Below are positions 28,176-37,465 of a stretch of DNA of 64,000 nucleotides, in pieces; position 1 is the first letter of the stretch; each line of letters begins with the position of its first letter. The translations under genes were made by a program, and so were the position numbers. Under the pieces are notes generated by a model. The model was not told where the DNA came from and did no database searches. It saw only the letters and a list, made by a program, of their open reading frames with translations. The DNA comes from Cyanobium sp. FGCU6 (lineage in GTDB: Bacteria > Cyanobacteriota > Cyanobacteriia > PCC-6307 > Cyanobiaceae). The stretch lies in the NCBI GenBank assembly GCA_024958655.1, contig JANWUR010000004.1:1-64000 (forward strand). The letters are read 5' to 3'.

Positions 28176-29818
28176 GGAGCCACGGCGCGATCGAGATCGT
28201 TGTGCCACAGGAGCACGCCGGTGGCCGCCAGGGCAATCTGCCGCGCGGGATCTTCCGCGTGCAGGGGGAGCATGCTGAGGAAGAGGCTGGCCGTGAGGAT
28301 CCGCCGCTCTTCCTTCGGCACGGTGCCCAGCAGCAGAGCCTCGGCGGCTTCCAGCAGAAAGCGGTGATTCGCCGGTGCATGCAGACGCAGCTCCAGCTGG
28401 TTGCCCTCCGGCCGGCAGCTGAAGAGGTTGTTCACCGTGGCGTCGTACAGGCCGGCGAGGGAGTGGTTGAGCTTGATCAGGTCGTAGCGGGCATCGCCGA
28501 TGCCCACCGCCATCCGCTCGCAGGGCGGGACCTCGCCGCGGGGATCGATCAGGCGCAGGCAGGTGTAGAGGGGGTCGCAGAGGATGTTGTTGAAGCAGAG
28601 GTCGCCGTGGATGAGCTGCAGGCGGCTGTTCGCCTGCAGGGGGCCCAGAGCCGCCTGCATCGCCTCCACCACGCCCTCCAGCGGTGGGTACCAGCGCCCG
28701 TTGATGCGCAGGTCGTGCCGTCGCCATCCGGTCAGTCCAGGATGCACCTCTCCCCGCCAGAGCTCTTCCCAGCGGCGCTCAAGCTTGCGGCCCCAGAGCC
28801 AGTCGGCGCAGCCCGCACGCGCGGGTTGAGCGGCCGCGAACTCCGCCAGGATCGCCGCAAGCCGCTCGAGGATCGCCAGCCAGGCATTCGGGCCGATCCG
28901 CCAGTGGAGGAAGAGCTCGGCGAGGTTGGGGAACGGAAGCGCCTCCATCACCAGGTCCCGCTCCTCCCCTGCCTGGGGGGGCAGCAGGGCAGGAAAATGC
29001 CGCCGAAGGGCGGGCGGCAGGGCCTCCAGATAGGCCTTCTCCTGCAGGAGCCGCATCTCGTCGCTCGATGACTTCACGATCGCATCGCGCCGCCGGCAGT
29101 AGCGCAGGTGATTGAAGGCCCGGCTGGGCAGGCGGCTGCGGTGGGAATCGGCCACGCTGGCGCGGTGGCCCAGGTCGTACCACGGGGTGAGGATCACCCG
29201 CCCCCCATGCCGGTGGTGGAGACGCTCCGCCACGGCGAGCAGGTCATGGCCCTCCCCCTCGGGCAGCTCCGCCAGCACGGCGCTGAGCAGGGCGACCGGG
29301 GCCATGAGGATGCCCGTGAAGGGATGGGAAGGGGGTTCGGCCTCCGCGGGCAGGCCCTTGCCGAGAAATCGCCAGCCCCTGCCGGGCTCGTCGAGCAGCG
29401 ACGACCAATCCTCGCGGATCAGGCGATCGGCGCCGATGAGGATGGCCGTCTGAGCCTCCGCCCTGCAGCTGGGCAGGGTGGTGATCGGATTCACCACCAC
29501 CCAGGCGGTGATCAGGGCGGGAAGGGCCGCTGCGATCGAGCCGCAGATGTGGTGCTGGGGCGGCACCCGCAGGAGCCGGACCCCGTTCAGGCCATGAAGA
29601 TCCGTTGATGGCGCCCCATCGTCGATGCGATCGCTCACCGCCAGAACCTCCGTCACCGACGGGCACTGCCGGTAGAAGCGAGCAATCCGCTCGATGGCCA
29701 GTCCGCTGCCTGCCGGCAGCCAGAGGGGATCCTCATGCCAGGGCGAAGCAGGGCCGAGGGTTCGAGCGGCCAGGCTTCCCCCCGCCGGCACGAGCACGCT
29801 GATGTCCGCACGATCCAC
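28172..29818 (-). CDS. Fusion of a divergent nucleotidyltransferase-like domain and an APH/LicA-like kinase
   Basis: 548 residues in two parts. The first 230 (ISVLVPAGGSLAAR, LLRVPPQHHICGSIAAAL, VVVNPITTLPS, AILIGADRL) look like a nucleotidyltransferase that has lost part of the NTP loop. From about 250 on is a kinase of the aminoglycoside/choline phosphotransferase fold: LIHGDLCFNNIL (about 400, catalytic Asp and Asn) and LIDPRGE (about 426, metal-binding Asp). Such kinases in glycan loci phosphorylate sugars or small alcohols before nucleotidyl transfer by the next gene. Substrate unknown. Confidence 0.7.
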   Translation of the reverse strand: MDRADISVLVPAGGSLAARTLGPASPWHEDPLWLPAGSGLAIERIARFYRQCPSVTEVLAVSDRIDDGAPSTDLHGLNGVRLLRVPPQHHICGSIAAALPALITAWVVVNPITTLPSCRAEAQTAILIGADRLIREDWSSLLDEPGRGWRFLGKGLPAEAEPPSHPFTGILMAPVALLSAVLAELPEGEGHDLLAVAERLHHRHGGRVILTPWYDLGHRASVADSHRSRLPSRAFNHLRYCRRRDAIVKSSSDEMRLLQEKAYLEALPPALRRHFPALLPPQAGEERDLVMEALPFPNLAELFLHWRIGPNAWLAILERLAAILAEFAAAQPARAGCADWLWGRKLERRWEELWRGEVHPGLTGWRRHDLRINGRWYPPLEGVVEAMQAALGPLQANSRLQLIHGDLCFNNILCDPLYTCLRLIDPRGEVPPCERMAVGIGDARYDLIKLNHSLAGLYDATVNNLFSCRPEGNQLELRLHAPANHRFLLEAAEALLLGTVPKEERRILTASLFLSMLPLHAEDPARQIALAATGVLLWHNDLDRAVAP

Positions 29819-29824
29819 CTCCCT

Positions 29825-30937
29825 TCAGCTCCTGTCGCTGCGCAGGAAGCCCTGCAGGGCGCGATTCCCATGGGTGGGAACAGCGCAGAGGTTCAGGAAT
29901 CGCGCAAAGCAGACCTCCGAAGCGAAGCGCGGGTGTCCCTGAAAAAGGCGCAGGAAGGACTCCCCGGGTTGCGCCTGGAAACCGGACAGGGCCGCTGCCA
30001 GCTCCCTGCCGCCGAGCTGAAGAACCTGGCGCAGCTCGGCCACCCGCTCGGGGCGGCCCACGAGGCGCTCAGGCCAGTTCATGCCATACCACTTGCTGGA
30101 ATCATCGGACGCGAGGATGGTGTCGACGTTGATCGGCCAGTAGGTGTGCTCCCGGCTATCGAAGAAGCCGGCAATCGCGCGCTGGAACCCGCCGAAGAGC
30201 ATCATCAGGTCGCGCCTGCCGGCGAACACCTTGTCCGAGGCACAGGCAAGCCCATCGCCGGGATGACCGACGAGATCGCCGAAGAAGTGTTCGGGGCTCA
30301 CGTGCAGGTAGTCGCTGCGCAGCTTCACCAGATGGGTATACGCACGGCCGCTGCGGCGCTCCTGCTCCCGCACCATCGCCAGGCAGAGTCCCAGCTTGTG
30401 CCACTGCTTCATCGAAGCCACCGGCAGGGCGGCATCGTCTGCTGCCTCCTCCGGATGGTCCTCGATGATCCGCACCTCCCGATGCCGGCGGCAGCGCAGG
30501 CCTGCGGCGGCTTCCCGGTAGCGCTCTTCCGTGCAGATGAACAGATCGGCGCGCCGGCACAGCCGTTCGATGAATTCACGGCTGTGCTCCAGGCAGCGAA
30601 GCTGGCCGGGCAGCAGCAGGGCAAAGCGGCTCCCCCCGGGGGGGCGGCTGAGAAGGCTGGGGAGGGGATGGCGATTGAGCGAGGGGCGGAGCTGATTGAT
30701 CACCCGGCGCACGAGCAGGTCGGCGGGTGCAAGGTTCAGGGCGCGACTCCAGAGAAGCTCGGCCTCCGTCGACCGCCCCGCCTGCTCCAACTGCGCACCC
30801 TCGGCCAGCAGGGCACGGGCCTCGGCCTGCCGGGGGCCCGCCGGCGGCATCTCGGTGCTGGAAGGGGAAACAGGATGGTCGGCGGAGGCGCTCTCCAGCA
30901 CCCAGGGCTCCTGTTGGAAGAAGGGGCTGAGGTCCAC
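29825..30937 (-). CDS. Hypothetical protein of the surface-glycan locus, possible glycosyltransferase
   Basis: 370 residues; no family recognised. The N-terminus (about 35-75: ARALLAEGAQLEQAGRSTEAELLWSRALNLAP) looks like one TPR-type helix pair. The central part has FALLLPGQLRCLEHSREFIERL and THLVKLRSDYLHV, which recalls the KxRxD motif of some polysaccharide glycosyltransferases. It is 6 bp upstream of the fusion gene and begins the four-gene minus-strand group; it is divergent from the sulfotransferase at 30988. Confidence 0.5.
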   Translation of the reverse strand: MDLSPFFQQEPWVLESASADHPVSPSSTEMPPAGPRQAEARALLAEGAQLEQAGRSTEAELLWSRALNLAPADLLVRRVINQLRPSLNRHPLPSLLSRPPGGSRFALLLPGQLRCLEHSREFIERLCRRADLFICTEERYREAAAGLRCRRHREVRIIEDHPEEAADDAALPVASMKQWHKLGLCLAMVREQERRSGRAYTHLVKLRSDYLHVSPEHFFGDLVGHPGDGLACASDKVFAGRRDLMMLFGGFQRAIAGFFDSREHTYWPINVDTILASDDSSKWYGMNWPERLVGRPERVAELRQVLQLGGRELAAALSGFQAQPGESFLRLFQGHPRFASEVCFARFLNLCAVPTHGNRALQGFLRSDRS

Positions 30938-30987
30938 GGACGCCGGGCTCCGCGCTTGGCGCAGACTAGGCGTGAGCGGGTCGACGC

Positions 30988-31989
30988 ATGCGGCTGAACG
31001 TGCACGTGGGCCATGGCAAGACGGGCTCCTCCTTTTTGCAGTCGTGGTGGGCGATCAACGCCGAAGTTCTCCGCCATCGCCATGGCATCGCCTACCCCCT
31101 GGTGGCGCCCCGCAGCGGCCGCCGGGAGGACGCGGGCGTGCGGGGGGTGTTCAGCATGGGCAACGGCTTCATCCTCGAGGAGGTGCTCGACGAGCCTGAT
31201 CCAGCCGCCTCGCTGGCGCAGCTGGCGGCCGGGCTGCCGCCCGGTGGACAGCTGCTGTTCAGCTGTGAGCGCTTCGTGCGCAGCCTCCCCGGGCAGCTCC
31301 TGCGTCTGGAGGAGGCTGCTGTGGCAGCGGGCTTCAGCGCGGTGCGGCTGCTGCTGTTCGTGCGCGATCCTCTCGCCCACGCCCATTCGCTCTACGCGGA
31401 GATGGTCAAGGCCCACGGCTACACGGGCACGGTGGACGATTGGCTCCTCCTCTACAACCTCCACGAGGCGATCGAGCACTTTCTCGAGGTGCAGGCCCTG
31501 GGGCGCACCATCCAGCTCACCGCTTTCAATTACTCCCTGGCGCCCACCCAACTCCGCGAGCAGGCCCGCGGCTGGCTGGAGATCCCCGGGGATGCGCCCT
31601 TTGCCGATCCGCCATCGGCCCGGGTGAACCGCTCGCTCGATCAGCAGGAGCTGCGTGCCCTGCTCGTGCTCAACCGTCTGCTGGGGACAGATGGGAGGGC
31701 AATCGGCCGCCGCCTCGTGCGGGAGCTGCCGGATCTGCCCGCAAGGGCCACGGTGGCGGCTCCGGAGGCTCAGATCCGTTTCCTGGAGAGAGTGACGGCG
31801 GCCGTGGCGCGGATCAACGCCTTCCTTCCCCCGGATCAGGCCCTTCGCCTGCAGTCCGTCGCCAAGCACGACCAGCCCGGCGACGGCTCCATCCAGTTGA
31901 TGCCCGACCAACTGGAGGTGATCGCAGCCGAGTTGCTCACCCTGGGGGCGACGGGTGTTCAGGCCCCCGGTGGCACCATGGTGTGGTGA
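30988..31989 (+). CDS. Sulfotransferase family protein
   Basis: Probable PAPS-dependent sulfotransferase of 333 residues, acting on a glycan or lipid in the cytoplasm. The 5'-phosphosulfate loop is HVGHGKTGSSFLQSWW near the N-terminus, and the 3'-phosphate-binding motif is LLFVRDPLAHAHSLY (about 127-141). The protein is followed 13 bp later by the sulfatase, and two further sulfotransferase genes are close by. It is first in the plus-strand group. Confidence 0.83.
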   Translation: MRLNVHVGHGKTGSSFLQSWWAINAEVLRHRHGIAYPLVAPRSGRREDAGVRGVFSMGNGFILEEVLDEPDPAASLAQLAAGLPPGGQLLFSCERFVRSLPGQLLRLEEAAVAAGFSAVRLLLFVRDPLAHAHSLYAEMVKAHGYTGTVDDWLLLYNLHEAIEHFLEVQALGRTIQLTAFNYSLAPTQLREQARGWLEIPGDAPFADPPSARVNRSLDQQELRALLVLNRLLGTDGRAIGRRLVRELPDLPARATVAAPEAQIRFLERVTAAVARINAFLPPDQALRLQSVAKHDQPGDGSIQLMPDQLEVIAAELLTLGATGVQAPGGTMVW

Positions 31990-32002
31990 GGATGAGCTCC
32001 GT

Positions 32003-33268
32003 ATGCGACGCCAGCCCCCCCACAGCTGGCTGCTGATCAGCTTTGATCAATGGCGTGGCGACTGGCTGCGGCAACCCTGGCTGCGGCTGCCCCATCTGCA
32101 GCAGCTGGCGGCGGAGAGCTGGGTGGCGGAGCGCTGTTACACCAGTTGCCCCCACTGCGTGCCGGCGCGGGCGAGCTGGCTCACAGGCCTTTCCCCCCTT
32201 GCGTTGGGCCTGGCCCGCAATGCTCCCTACACGATCCCGGCTGACGCTCCGTCGTTTGTGCGGGATCTGCGGGATGCGGGGTACACCACGGCTCTGATCG
32301 GCAAAACCCACTGGACACCCCATGACCAGCCCGGGATCGACCTGCGCGACAACCTCCCCCTGCTTCGGCAGCTGGGCTTTGATCGCGTCCGGGAGATTGC
32401 CGGCCCCCGGGCCCTGGCGGTCGTCGATTGCGAACTCACCGATCGCTGGCGCGAGGTCGGTGTGCTGGAGGCCTATCGCCGGGATCTGCGCGATCGCTAC
32501 AACGCCGGCCGCGCCCACCTGGTGCGTCCTACGGTGTTGCCGGACGAGCTCTATCCCGATCTGTGGGTGGGCTCCGAGGCCGTGGCGGAGCTCCAGGCCA
32601 TGCCTCCCGACCGCCCCTGGTTCCTCTGGGTGAGCTTCCCCGGCCCCCATGAGCCCTTCGATGTGCCGGCACGGTGGCGCGGTGTTCACCCGGCCGCCAC
32701 CATCCCCGGGGCCGGGCCTCGACCGGCCTGGGCCGGGACTCTTCCCGCCGACTGCCAGCTGCGCCAGCTGATGGACCGTTGGCCCGACGGCATCCCCGAC
32801 GCCGCCCTGATGGAACTGCGGGCTGATTATGCCGATCATCTGGCCCTTCTCGATGCCCAGGTGGGGCGTCTGATGGCGGTCCTGGCCGGACGGTCCGATG
32901 ACCACCCTGTGGCGGTGAGTGTGGTGAGCGATCATGGCGAACTCCTGGGCGACTGGGGGCTGCTCCTGAAGGGATGCTTCCTGGAGGGAGCCGTGCGCAG
33001 CCTCTGCCTGCACCGGCCCCCCGGAGGCCGCCAGCGATGGCGCTCTCCGGGCAGCAGACGCCCGGTGCCCCTCACGCCCGCCCTGCAGCGCATGGCGACC
33101 ATGGTCCGCCGCGGCCGACGGCAGCGACCGCTCGAGACCCTTGCCGCCCGCCCCGGGCCCGTGGTGAGCACCTTCGCCGGGGAGCGGCTGGAGGTGCGTG
33201 GGCAGCGCCGCACGATGGTGCTGGTCGACGGCTCCCGCGTCGACCTGCCGCCGCCGACCTCTCCATAG
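32003..33268 (+). CDS. Sulfatase, formylglycine (Cys) type
   Basis: Sulfate-ester hydrolase family, 421 residues. The motif HCVPARASWLTG contains CxPxR, with Cys52 the residue converted to formylglycine. Asp15 and Gln16 (SFDQWRGD) are metal ligands near the N-terminus, and VVSDHGELLGDWG (about 309-321) is the C-terminal metal site, with Trp where a second His is usual. The last 90 residues are Arg/Pro-rich and match the family poorly. No signal peptide, so it would act in the cytoplasm unless exported otherwise. Activity depends on a formylglycine-generating enzyme, not seen here. Confidence 0.83.
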   Translation: MRRQPPHSWLLISFDQWRGDWLRQPWLRLPHLQQLAAESWVAERCYTSCPHCVPARASWLTGLSPLALGLARNAPYTIPADAPSFVRDLRDAGYTTALIGKTHWTPHDQPGIDLRDNLPLLRQLGFDRVREIAGPRALAVVDCELTDRWREVGVLEAYRRDLRDRYNAGRAHLVRPTVLPDELYPDLWVGSEAVAELQAMPPDRPWFLWVSFPGPHEPFDVPARWRGVHPAATIPGAGPRPAWAGTLPADCQLRQLMDRWPDGIPDAALMELRADYADHLALLDAQVGRLMAVLAGRSDDHPVAVSVVSDHGELLGDWGLLLKGCFLEGAVRSLCLHRPPGGRQRWRSPGSRRPVPLTPALQRMATMVRRGRRQRPLETLAARPGPVVSTFAGERLEVRGQRRTMVLVDGSRVDLPPPTSP

Positions 33269-33292
33269 GATCAGCGCTCCCGCATCCAATCC

Positions 33293-33997
33293 ATGGAGCC
33301 TGCCCCCTGCATCCGGGATGGAGGCATGCGGCGCGTCCATTTCCTTCACATCGGCAAGACGGGGGGGACGGCGATCAAGCACGCGCTCGCGCAGGCGCCC
33401 TGCCCCGCAGGGCTCGAACTGGTGCTGCACGGGCACGACATGGCTCTCGATGCCATCGACCCCGCCGATCTTGTGATCTTCAGCCTGCGCGATCCGGTGT
33501 CCCGCTTCGTGAGCGCCTTCTACAGCCGGCAGCGCTGCGGCCGGCCCAGGTACTTCTTCCCATGGAGCGAGCTTGAACAGCGGCTTTTTTCAGCCTTCCC
33601 CACACCCGAGGCCCTGGCCCTCGCCCTCGCCGATCCAGGCCGTGAGCACCATGCCCTGGCCAGGGAGGCCCTGGAGGGCATTCGCCACTTCCGGCGTCTG
33701 AATCGATGGCTGATCGGCGAAGACTTTCTGTTGTCCCGTCGCTCGATGATTCTGTTCGTGGCCTTCCAGGAATCCCTCGCCCGTGATTTCGAGATTCTGC
33801 GGAGACTTCTCGATCTGCCCGCCTCGGTGGCCCTGCCGACGGGGGAGGTGGAGGCCCATCGCAATCCTGCCGGTCTGGCGAGGCAGATCGCCCCGCCGGG
33901 GGAGGAGGCTCTCCGCCATTGGTACGAGGAGGACGGCCGGCTGATCGAGGTGTGCCGCTTGCTGATGGCGTCGAAGGGTCACCAGCTCATCCCGTAG
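33293..33997 (+). CDS. Small sulfotransferase family protein
   Basis: 234 residues, or 223 if it begins at the ATG at 33326. HFLHIGKTGGTAIKHAL is the PAPS-binding loop and FSLRDPVSRFVSAFYSRQR the 3'-phosphate site, as in the short family-2-like sulfotransferases of bacterial glycan loci. It follows the sulfatase by 24 bp. The end overlaps the convergent sulfotransferase gene by 19 bp. Confidence 0.85.
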   Translation: MEPAPCIRDGGMRRVHFLHIGKTGGTAIKHALAQAPCPAGLELVLHGHDMALDAIDPADLVIFSLRDPVSRFVSAFYSRQRCGRPRYFFPWSELEQRLFSAFPTPEALALALADPGREHHALAREALEGIRHFRRLNRWLIGEDFLLSRRSMILFVAFQESLARDFEILRRLLDLPASVALPTGEVEAHRNPAGLARQIAPPGEEALRHWYEEDGRLIEVCRLLMASKGHQLIP

Positions 33998-34755
33998 AAC
34001 CGTTTCATCAGCGCATAGGTGGGGTGAAGTTGTCGCTGCAGCCAGCTGCGCACCCGCGATGGAACAGCTGCCGAAGCGTGGCCACTCGCATTGGCCTGCT
34101 CCGGTAACGGGGGTAGGGGAGCTGGTGGCAGGCCGAGGAATAGCTCCAGCCGTCGCCATACCCGCCGAGGGCGCTGGAAGAGATCCTCGCTGCGCAGGAG
34201 CAGCATCTGCCGGCGTGGATACAGGGCCTCGTAGCGGGAGAGCTGATGGCCGTAACGGCTGCGACTCAGGTAGCTGTGCTCCTGATGGGACCGGTGCCGG
34301 CCGCCGGGTTCGCGCAGCACCGCTTCTGCGCCGGCCAGTCGTGCAGGTTCCACCGCCAGCGCCTCCTCCAGGGGCAGACTCTCCAACCCCAGCTGACACG
34401 AGTGGAAGTACTGGGAGAGGGCACGCTCCACTGGATCGCGAAGTAGCACGATCAGCTTCGCCTCCGGCAGGAGGGAGCGGATCCGCTGCGGTGCCTCCGG
34501 GTGGAAGAGGTAGTACGGCGTGATGTCTCCACAGGTTTGACCGGGATGGGCTGCCTGGAAATGGGCGCCGTACCAGGCCGGGCTCTCGGCCGCGTGCAGG
34601 CTGAAGTAGTGAACCTCCTTGCAGTCCGGCAGGTGCACCTGCGGATGGCGCTCCAGCAGACGGTGCAGGAAGGTGGTGCCCCCGCGCTGGGTGCCGAGGC
34701 AGAGGAAGTCGGGCAGACGCCCGCTGCCAGGCCGGGAGGAGCTGATCGGCTGCAT
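33979..34755 (-). CDS. Sulfotransferase family protein
   Basis: About 258 residues from the ATG at 34755; the ATG at 34767 is an alternative. FLCLGTQRGGTTFLHRLLERHP is split across the PAPS loop (QRGGTTFLHRLL), and LIVLLRDPVERALSQYFH is the 3'-phosphate-binding motif. It is close to the heparan-sulfotransferase-like class. It is transcribed divergently from the fusion gene at 34808; the frame upstream of 34767 runs into that gene and is rejected. Confidence 0.85.
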   Translation of the reverse strand: MQPISSSRPGSGRLPDFLCLGTQRGGTTFLHRLLERHPQVHLPDCKEVHYFSLHAAESPAWYGAHFQAAHPGQTCGDITPYYLFHPEAPQRIRSLLPEAKLIVLLRDPVERALSQYFHSCQLGLESLPLEEALAVEPARLAGAEAVLREPGGRHRSHQEHSYLSRSRYGHQLSRYEALYPRRQMLLLRSEDLFQRPRRVWRRLELFLGLPPAPLPPLPEQANASGHASAAVPSRVRSWLQRQLHPTYALMKRFYGMSW

Positions 34756-34807
34756 AAGATCGCGCATCTCCGGTGGGGTCCCCATGCCAGTGGCACCGGC
34801 TTGCTCC

Positions 34808-37465
34808 ATGATCCCTGCCTGCGCCCCCCTGATCCTGGTGGTGGGAATGCACCGCAGCGGCACCTCGCTGCTGGGGTCCCTGCTGCCGGAGCTCGGCATC
34901 CCCATGCCCGGCCCCCTGATTGAGGGCGATCCCCACAATCCCGAGGGCTACTACGAGCGGGCCGATATCACCGACCTGCAGGAGAACCTGCTGATCGAGC
35001 TGGGGCACTGGTGGCCGAGCCAGCAGGGGGTGCTCGACCTGCCGCCCGACTGGCTCGATCGCCCCCCCACCCTGGAGGCAGCCCGGCGTCTGCGCGAGTT
35101 GCTCGCCGGTGAGATCCAGCGTCAGCCGGGGCCCTGGGCGATCAAGGATCCCCGCACGAGCCTGCTGCTGCCCCTCTGGCGCCAGCTGGCCGCGGAGGTG
35201 GGGCTGCCCCTGCAGCTGGTGCTCTGTGTGCGCGATCCGGCCGAGGTGGCCGCCTCGCTGCTGCGCCGCGATCGCGAGGCGGCAGGGATGACCGCCTGGC
35301 GCGCCCAGCAGCTCTGGTGGCGCCACACCACCCAGGTGCTGCTCGATGGCCGCGGGCTGCCCCTGCACCTCGTGCACTACGACGGCTGGTTCGGTGCTGC
35401 CAGCGAGGCGGCCAGCCAGCTGCGGCGCCTGACTCGCTTCTGCCTTCAGCGCGAACCCGCGCCCGGGCAGGAGCGCCGTGCCCTGGATCGCATCCGGCCG
35501 GAGCACCGCCGCAGCATTGCCGACCCCCGCCGGCTGCTGCCCATCCATCCCCGCATCCGCTCGCTGGCCGAGCAGCTGAGGGCCTTCGCCGCCGGCAGCC
35601 TCGAGCGCGGTGGACTCGAGCAGGAGCTGAGCAACTCGCCCCAGCCCCTCAGCCTGCCCCTCTCGCACTGGCGCCACGGCACTCCACCGCCGACGGCCGC
35701 CCCGCTCGATCCTGGCGAGCATCCCTGGGGGGCCGCTGCGCTGGCCCGGCACGGCGGCCACCACGGCCGCGCCCGCCACCAGCTCAGCCACTGGCGGGTC
35801 CAGGGGACCCTCTCGGCCGCCGATCTTGCCCAGATCGCCCTGGCTGAGGCCGCCGCCTTCCCCCTTCTGGTCGATCCCCCCTCCCTGCCGGCGGTCGACG
35901 GGTGTTCCACCGAGATTCTCTGCCTCGGGGAACCCGGCAGCGGCTGGCCCCTCCACGCCTGGCTGCAGCATCTGCCGCTGTCCCTCGAACCGCAGCGCTG
36001 CACGCTGCAGCCGGGCGATGGAGCCCAGTCCTCCGAGGCCTCCGGCGAGCCGCCACTCACCCTTGCTCTCCACGGGCAAGCCATCGCCCGCAGCGCCGAG
36101 CAGCGCCGGCTCGAACGGCTGGCCACGCTGGCGGCCGTGTTCGATCGCGACCCCGTTCGCGTGGATCAGCTGCGTCGGCTCGGGGTTCGCGCCCATCACC
36201 TGACCACCGGCCAGCCCAACGCCTGGTTGCGCCAGCCCCAGGATCTCGAGGCCATCGCCGCTCGCCTCGGCCTGCCCGACCCCAGCGCCCTGGGCCCTTC
36301 CATGGCCGATGGCGCGGCTGGGGATCCTCTGATCGTGGCCCTCGGCAGCGGTGGCCCCGACTGGGAGCGGCACCTGGGCCCCCCCTGCTGGTGTCTGCCC
36401 GGCTTCGACGGGCTGGAGTTGGAGAACGGTGACGATGAGCGTCTGCTGGCGGCCTGGCTCGATCGCTGCCAGGCCGCCGGTCTGCAGCTTCTGCGCTTCA
36501 GCCCCGGCGAGAAGGAGCTGCTGGGCGACGGCTACGGGGCCCTTCGCCCCCCCGAAACCGATCGCCCCGGCTGGATGCCGGCTCAGTTCTTCCAGCCGCC
36601 CCTGGCCCTGGAGGCCGTGGCGGAGGAGCTTGCCTGGCGCAGCGCCGGTTGCCCCGCGCCGCCCCCCTGCTCCACGCCGGCACCGGCCGCTGATCGTCTC
36701 TGGCAGCGGCAGGTTGGCGCCGTTCGGGCAGCGGTGGCCATCAGCCTGCACGACTACGCCGACCGCATCGAGGCCGCCCTCGAGAGCGTCCGTGCCCAGA
36801 CCCTGCCGGAGCTGGAGTTGGTGGTGGTCGACGATGCCTCCAACGACGCCAGCGCGCAGGTGGCCCTGCGCTGGCTGGAGCGCCACGGCGATCGCTTCCC
36901 CAGCGCCCGCCTGCTGTGCCATCAGGCCAACGGCGGCCTTGCGGCGGCGCGCAACACGGCCTTCGCCGCCCTCGAAGCCCCCTGGTGCTTCGTGCTCGAT
37001 GCCGACAACGAGCTGTTCCCGGAAGCGGTGGAGCGCTGCCTGGCGGTGGCCGAGACGGCGCCCGCCACCGCTGCGGTGGTGCATCCCCTGGTAGACGTGA
37101 CCGGACCGGATTCCGGCTCAGCCAAGGACGATCCGTCGCCCCTCCTGTCGCCCTGGAGCTGGCAGAAGCCCCGGTTCGCCTACAGCAACTACGTGGATGC
37201 GATGGCGCTGGTGCGCGTGGATGCCTGGAGGCAGGTGGGCGGCTACGTCCACATCCCCGGCGGCTGGGAGGACTACGACTTCTGGTGCCAGCTCATCGAT
37301 GCCGGCTTCCACGGTGTGCTCTGCCCCCAGCGGCTTGCCCGCTACCACCGGCACGGAGCCTCGATGCTCGCCACCGCCACCCACCGGCATGTGCGGCGCA
37401 TCAGCCGGCTCCTGCAGGGCCGCCACCCCTGGCTGCGGCTGCCGATGGCCGAGCCCGGGGTATGA
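34808..37465 (+). CDS. Sulfotransferase-glycosyltransferase fusion protein
   Basis: Two-headed enzyme of 885 residues. Residues about 5-270 are a sulfotransferase (LVVGMHRSGTSLLGSLLPELG, with LCVRDPAEVAASLL as the 3'-phosphate site). A middle part of about 350 residues has no family I recognise (QLSHWRVQGTLSAADLAQ, TGQPNAWLRQPQDLEAIAARLGLPD). From about 640 is a family-2 glycosyltransferase: AISLHDYADRIEAALESVRAQ, VVVDDASND, FVLDADNELF (DXD-like). The ATG at 34808 gives the normal beginning of the sulfotransferase. The last 65 bp overlap the convergent gene at 37401. Confidence 0.83.
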   Translation: MIPACAPLILVVGMHRSGTSLLGSLLPELGIPMPGPLIEGDPHNPEGYYERADITDLQENLLIELGHWWPSQQGVLDLPPDWLDRPPTLEAARRLRELLAGEIQRQPGPWAIKDPRTSLLLPLWRQLAAEVGLPLQLVLCVRDPAEVAASLLRRDREAAGMTAWRAQQLWWRHTTQVLLDGRGLPLHLVHYDGWFGAASEAASQLRRLTRFCLQREPAPGQERRALDRIRPEHRRSIADPRRLLPIHPRIRSLAEQLRAFAAGSLERGGLEQELSNSPQPLSLPLSHWRHGTPPPTAAPLDPGEHPWGAAALARHGGHHGRARHQLSHWRVQGTLSAADLAQIALAEAAAFPLLVDPPSLPAVDGCSTEILCLGEPGSGWPLHAWLQHLPLSLEPQRCTLQPGDGAQSSEASGEPPLTLALHGQAIARSAEQRRLERLATLAAVFDRDPVRVDQLRRLGVRAHHLTTGQPNAWLRQPQDLEAIAARLGLPDPSALGPSMADGAAGDPLIVALGSGGPDWERHLGPPCWCLPGFDGLELENGDDERLLAAWLDRCQAAGLQLLRFSPGEKELLGDGYGALRPPETDRPGWMPAQFFQPPLALEAVAEELAWRSAGCPAPPPCSTPAPAADRLWQRQVGAVRAAVAISLHDYADRIEAALESVRAQTLPELELVVVDDASNDASAQVALRWLERHGDRFPSARLLCHQANGGLAAARNTAFAALEAPWCFVLDADNELFPEAVERCLAVAETAPATAAVVHPLVDVTGPDSGSAKDDPSPLLSPWSWQKPRFAYSNYVDAMALVRVDAWRQVGGYVHIPGGWEDYDFWCQLIDAGFHGVLCPQRLARYHRHGASMLATATHRHVRRISRLLQGRHPWLRLPMAEPGV

